Part shown: one piece after another, positions 60,597-64,000 of the stretch
How the letters are laid out: every line of letters starts with the position of its first letter
Numbering within the stretch: position 1 is the first letter of the stretch
Assembly (NCBI RefSeq): GCF_000337455.1
Contig: NZ_AOIU01000049.1
Span: forward strand, 37,061 to 101,060
Reading direction: 5' to 3'
Source: Halosimplex carlsbadense 2-9-1
Lineage (GTDB): Archaea > Halobacteriota > Halobacteria > Halobacteriales > Haloarculaceae
Length of the DNA: 64,000 bases
Notes under the pieces: model-generated
What the model saw: only the letters and a program-made list of their open reading frames with translations
Database searches by the model: none
Told to the model about the DNA's origin: nothing
Made by a program: the position numbers and the translations under genes

Positions 60597-63045
60597 GTCA
60601 GGTGGGCGGAGAAGAGGAGCCAACGTCTGGAAGAGAGCGGGACGTATTCTCCCGCTTCTTCGGAACGTTGGAGCGCAGCTCGAACCAAGGTCTACAGCTC
60701 TCCTGAAGTCGGTCGTTGGAATGGGGGCCAGGAACCGGTCGCAGTGCGTCGATATCTTCGTGGCATCGGTTGTTTCGGTAATGCTCATCCTCGGTTCGTT
60801 TTCGGCGGTCGTTTCGGCCGACGACATTGGACCTCTCTATACCGTTCCGACCGCGAGCCCTGGAGACGACCGTACCTACGAGGAAACCTATCGCGTGCTC
60901 GCGAGTAATGACGAGGACCTCGACCCGGGTGACGTCAGCTACGGTGGCTACTTTGAGTCGGATTTCCCGTATGAACCCGTCTCCCTCGGTGTTACTGCGC
61001 ACGATCCCTCGCAAGTGCTTCGCTACGCAGCTACGACTGACCTCTATCGTACACAGGCCTCCGAACTCGAACACGTCCCGTATGCCGACCAATGGGTACC
61101 GTATTCAGAATGGAATCCCGCCGGATCAAAAATCAGCTTCTGGAGGGTTCACGAGCTCAACGCCTACGACGGGCCACCAGACAATTCGGGGGAATGGTTC
61201 GTCCGGACGACGAACCAGTACGGAGACTGGAGACCCGTCTACAATGCGGAAGTGACCTGGAACTCGACGGCAGAGGAACCAGAACTCGCCAACCCCGACG
61301 AGGCCCTCGTCCACGACGTCGAGACGGAGTCGACCATCGCTCGGGTAAACCACGTGACCGAGCAGTACCGTGCATACTCGGACGATCCCACACGGGCAGC
61401 AGTTCCGATGAACCACGGGACGGAGCTCTTCCCGACGTTCAGTGGAGCATCGGTTCCACTCCGCTTCGGGCGAGGCAACGCTGATACCGTGAACGACGCT
61501 TGGGTCGGCGTCGCGAATGTCGCAGATGGTGCTTGGTATCGCGGTCGCTACGTGGTCGGAGACGTCATCATCGCCGCGTACGTGCCTCACGACTACCGAG
61601 CCGTCGTCCCGGAGGACTTCAGCCGCGACCGGACCTGTACCAGGACGCACACCCATACTCGCTTAGTCCTCAACGAGACCACCGGGAACTGGACCGAAGA
61701 GGAGTATACAGAAACACACCAATACCCGAAAACGCAGTGGGCAGAGTTCGAACTCGTCGACTCCGAAGCCGAGGTGACCAACGTCACCTTAGATGCTCCG
61801 TGGTTCAGCGGGAATTCGAGCTTCATTGACGTCGGGGACTCCGGAGTCTGGCTCAGTCTTGAACCGGGTTCGACAGGCTCTCTGGATTTTCCGCCGGGAG
61901 ACTACAATCTCACCGCTCAGTACACCGTCAGAAACGAAATTCGGACCGACTGGGGCGTCACGAGCAATCGCTGCAACGAGTGGGACCGTACGACGACGAG
62001 AAACTACACCGTGTCCAGAAACTACACTGTGCCGGTAACAGTGACCACCTGGGATGCAGAGGACCTCCGGGTCGACGTCTTCGTCGCTGACAGCCCAGGC
62101 CGAGACCGCGTCAACATTTTCTGGGCCGGCAACCAGGATCTCCCAGCGAACCCCTGGGAAGAAATCGAGCTCGTGATCGGCGAGAAGGTCGTCACCATCA
62201 ACTCCCCGTGGCGCTTCTACGATGTCTCGCGGAACACAGAGGTACAGGTCCGCACGGGCGATCCGGATGATTTGGAGATACATCCAGTCACGCATTCCTA
62301 CAATGACCGCTGGCCGGCGATCCATCACTCGGTCGTGAGCGTTGCTAACGTCACGATTCAGCACCCAGAAGCCTTCAGAAATCAGGAGTACCTGTTCTGG
62401 AAAGATATCGATTCAGCACCCGCGATGGGGATCCCAGCGACTGATCTCCCGGACGGGATAGACGATACGGACAACGCGTATCCAACCACCGTCTACAGTG
62501 GGCTCGTCGGCGACATCAGGAGTAGTGACCCCCACACAGCCGAACCCGTCTCGATGGATGTGACCAGTGTCTTCGGTGGAGGGGTTGGCTCCACTACCCT
62601 TACAGTTGAGCCGATGGCTACGGCGAGTTTGACCATCGTAGACTCTAGTCCCTCTCCAGATGGCGAGGGACACGAGATGACCGTCCGGTTGGTTGATTCG
62701 AGCGATGATCCCATCCAGGGCCGTGAAATCACCGTCGCAGCGCGCACCGAACGGACCTACGTAACTGACTCTGACGGAGAAGTGACGTTCACCTATGACG
62801 GCTATCTAGCTCGGGTCATCTACGAGGGCGATGTCTGGTATACCCCTGGCGAACCGTTCTACGGTGAAGACCAGTTATACTACGTTCCACCTGTGTCCGC
62901 CGAGGTTTTCGCACCAGTCGGGACGATCGGGGAGTACCTAGCCGCCTCTATCAACAACACGCTTCTCGTTGTCGAGTGGATCGCTCTCGGACTCTTCGCT
63001 CTCTGGTGGGTCCGGCGGCACAAAGCATCGAGGAGAGGAGCGTGA
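60580..63045 (+). CDS. large secreted, membrane-anchored surface protein
   Basis: An 821-residue protein. An N-terminal basic stretch leads to a hydrophobic segment (FVASVVSVMLILGSFSAVVS, about residues 60-80) acting as a signal peptide or anchor. The long exterior part has many N-x-S/T sequons (for example NTT-like, NETTGNWT, NYTVSRNYT) expected to be glycosylated in haloarchaea, and a Big/carboxypeptidase-regulatory-like beta domain near residues 700-770 (EITVAARTERTYVTDSDGEV). It ends with a transmembrane helix (LLVVEWIALGLFALWWV) and RRHK. An ATG at 60589 is an alternative start. It may be the adhesin or exterior part of the conjugation apparatus, on the evidence of position only. Confidence 0.75.
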   Translation: MSSMGESGGRRRGANVWKRAGRILPLLRNVGAQLEPRSTALLKSVVGMGARNRSQCVDIFVASVVSVMLILGSFSAVVSADDIGPLYTVPTASPGDDRTYEETYRVLASNDEDLDPGDVSYGGYFESDFPYEPVSLGVTAHDPSQVLRYAATTDLYRTQASELEHVPYADQWVPYSEWNPAGSKISFWRVHELNAYDGPPDNSGEWFVRTTNQYGDWRPVYNAEVTWNSTAEEPELANPDEALVHDVETESTIARVNHVTEQYRAYSDDPTRAAVPMNHGTELFPTFSGASVPLRFGRGNADTVNDAWVGVANVADGAWYRGRYVVGDVIIAAYVPHDYRAVVPEDFSRDRTCTRTHTHTRLVLNETTGNWTEEEYTETHQYPKTQWAEFELVDSEAEVTNVTLDAPWFSGNSSFIDVGDSGVWLSLEPGSTGSLDFPPGDYNLTAQYTVRNEIRTDWGVTSNRCNEWDRTTTRNYTVSRNYTVPVTVTTWDAEDLRVDVFVADSPGRDRVNIFWAGNQDLPANPWEEIELVIGEKVVTINSPWRFYDVSRNTEVQVRTGDPDDLEIHPVTHSYNDRWPAIHHSVVSVANVTIQHPEAFRNQEYLFWKDIDSAPAMGIPATDLPDGIDDTDNAYPTTVYSGLVGDIRSSDPHTAEPVSMDVTSVFGGGVGSTTLTVEPMATASLTIVDSSPSPDGEGHEMTVRLVDSSDDPIQGREITVAARTERTYVTDSDGEVTFTYDGYLARVIYEGDVWYTPGEPFYGEDQLYYVPPVSAEVFAPVGTIGEYLAASINNTLLVVEWIALGLFALWWVRRHKASRRGA

Positions 63046-63090
63046 GAACTCCGATGCAGCAGCTCTCCACTGAGCTAATCGAGGACACTC

Positions 63091-63594
63091 ATGTCTGATC
63101 CTGCTGGGTTAATCGACCCCGCATTCGCTCTCTACGAGCTGGCCGACGTCGCCGGTCGATACGGGACGCTAATCGCGATCGTCATCGGCGTTATCGGGTG
63201 GGCGACAGCCTCGGATAACCCACAGCGCCTCGCTCGGTTTCGGGGGATGGCTATCGGAGGCACCTTCGGATACCTCTTAATCATCAGCGTCGACGTGATC
63301 TACGAGGTGCTGCGATTCATTCTGGGGACTGAGTTCCTCCCCTCGGATTGGCCCTACGGGGCTATCACCGGAACCGGATTGAACGATCTCACCCTTCTCT
63401 CGACCGCCCTGAGTGGAGTTCTTCACAGTTTAGGGCTGGCGGTCTTCATCGTCGGCGTCACGCTCTGGGCGTTCGGGAAACCAGGCTCGATAGCCGGGAC
63501 AGGAGGTCGCCGTGCAGCGACGATGGGCCTCGTACTGGTCGGTGCGAGTATTGGCGGGAACGTGGTCGGGGTATTCGCTGGGGTCATACTGTGA
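63091..63594 (+). CDS. four-TM membrane protein of the conjugation module
   Basis: A 167-residue protein with four hydrophobic segments (LIAIVIGVIGWATA, GGTFGYLLIISVDVIYEVL, LGLAVFIVGVTLWAFG and LVLVGASIGGNVVGVFAGVIL). The first half resembles VirB2/TrbC-like pilin cores in general shape only. It begins 45 nt after the surface-protein stop and overlaps the next gene by 4 nt (GTGA). I do not recognise the family. Confidence 0.6.
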   Translation: MSDPAGLIDPAFALYELADVAGRYGTLIAIVIGVIGWATASDNPQRLARFRGMAIGGTFGYLLIISVDVIYEVLRFILGTEFLPSDWPYGAITGTGLNDLTLLSTALSGVLHSLGLAVFIVGVTLWAFGKPGSIAGTGGRRAATMGLVLVGASIGGNVVGVFAGVIL

Positions 63595-64000
63595 TTCCCG
63601 AAGAACTCAGAATAGGACAAAGGTCCCAGAGGAAGCATATCTCGGCCTTCCGCGAAGCTCTTACTGTTCGGCGTGTATCAATCCTAGCCCTCGTACTCCT
63701 CGGCCCGATGGCCGGAGTCGTCAGCCACGAGGTCTATCTCGACCTCAGTATCCCCGATCATGCTACCGCAACCATCGCCGACGCGAATGGAGCACCGCTC
63801 GCTCAAGTGAGCGGGAAGTAGCAGGAACGTGGCACGAACGATACGTCGGTCTAAGCGATTCAGAGTCTCTCGAACCCGGAGAGGGCCTGTTCTTCGCACA
63901 TCCGAAACAGGGACAGCACAGCTACGTGATGCGAGAGATGGCCTTCCCAATCGATATCGTCTTCATCAACACCGAGGGAGAAATCACAACGATTCATCAC
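63591..64000 (+). CDS. membrane-anchored DUF192 protein, frameshifted and cut by window end
   Basis: GTG 63591 opens a frame with a hydrophobic anchor (VSILALVLLGPMAGVV) and an exterior start of a DUF192 domain (ATIADANGAPLAQVS), stopping at TAG 63819-63821. The domain continues one base out of frame: EVAGTWHERYVGLSDSESL, then SYVMREMAFPIDIVFINTEG, the clear DUF192 signature, running off the window. The break falls at the GCGGGAAG run near 63811-63817 and is best explained by one missing base. Anchored DUF192 proteins are common in haloarchaea and have no established function. Either a pseudogene or a sequencing error. Confidence 0.65.

Noticed and set aside
1..64000. tRNA, rRNA, CRISPR arrays, insertion sequences and integrase genes.
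   Set aside because: Looked for and not seen; absence was judged by eye without covariance or repeat searches.

Overview
The window reads as haloarchaeal DNA (class Halobacteria). The predicted proteins are strongly acidic (rich in Asp and Glu), the DNA is GC-rich, and several genes have a TATA-like box about 26-30 nt before the start codon, as expected for the short-leader or leaderless transcripts common in haloarchaea. The gene families agree: a BREX locus with two BrxC/PglY ATPases (the arrangement described as type 5 in Halobacteria), a Natronobacterium-type long prokaryotic Argonaute, and an archaeal conjugation (type IV secretion-like) cluster. I saw no rRNA, tRNA, CRISPR array, integrase, insertion sequence or replication initiator, so the sequence alone does not say whether this is a plasmid, an integrated element or chromosome.

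Layout. (1) 1-8.2 kb, minus strand: a Dna2-like nuclease-helicase cut by the window start, a small hypothetical protein, and a two-gene unit of a DUF1998 helicase plus a DEDD exonuclease resembling bacterial MrfA/MrfB. (2) 8.3-17.8 kb, minus: a SNF2-type helicase (BrxHII-like), PglZ and PglX. (3) 17.8-22.2 kb: cargo between the two halves of BREX, namely a PIN toxin with a small antitoxin, an EVE/PUA-like plus PD-(D/E)XK nuclease, a second PD-(D/E)XK-like protein, and hypothetical genes on both strands. (4) 22.2-32.9 kb, minus: BrxC copy 2, BrxB, BrxC copy 1 and BrxA with overlapping start and stop codons, preceded by an AAA ATPase with a helix-turn-helix. (5) 33.0-43.2 kb: a metallo-beta-lactamase/beta-CASP-like protein, divergent from an AddAB-like set comprising a coiled-coil PD-(D/E)XK nuclease, an AddB-like protein with a degenerate P-loop, a Cas4/AddB-type Fe-S nuclease and a UvrD-family helicase-nuclease. 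(6) 43.3-50.7 kb: the Argonaute neighbourhood, with a DEDD exonuclease divergent from an Argonaute that is broken by one frameshift, then a PLD-nuclease/ATPase fusion and an HNH endonuclease. (7) 51.1-64 kb: a membrane AAA ATPase, a six-gene minus-strand T4SS-like operon (VirB4, VirB6-like and PrgI-like proteins) and a divergent plus-strand set encoding a large surface glycoprotein-like protein, small membrane proteins and a DUF192 protein.

How the parts fit. Regions 1-6 form a dense defence and nucleic-acid-processing island: BREX (methylation by PglX; exclusion by PglZ, the BrxC proteins and the helicase), candidate modification-dependent restriction, a toxin-antitoxin pair, an AddAB-like end-processing complex and an Argonaute module. 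Region 7 could have moved this island between cells.

The most notable observation is in region 6. The N-terminal OB-like domain of the Argonaute and that of the divergently transcribed DEDD exonuclease are clearly related (about 25 identities over about 79 positions by eye). With the adjacent PLD-ATPase fusion this suggests a dedicated multi-nuclease Argonaute system. The Argonaute PIWI half keeps all four catalytic acidic residues, but the gene is interrupted by a frameshift near 46050.
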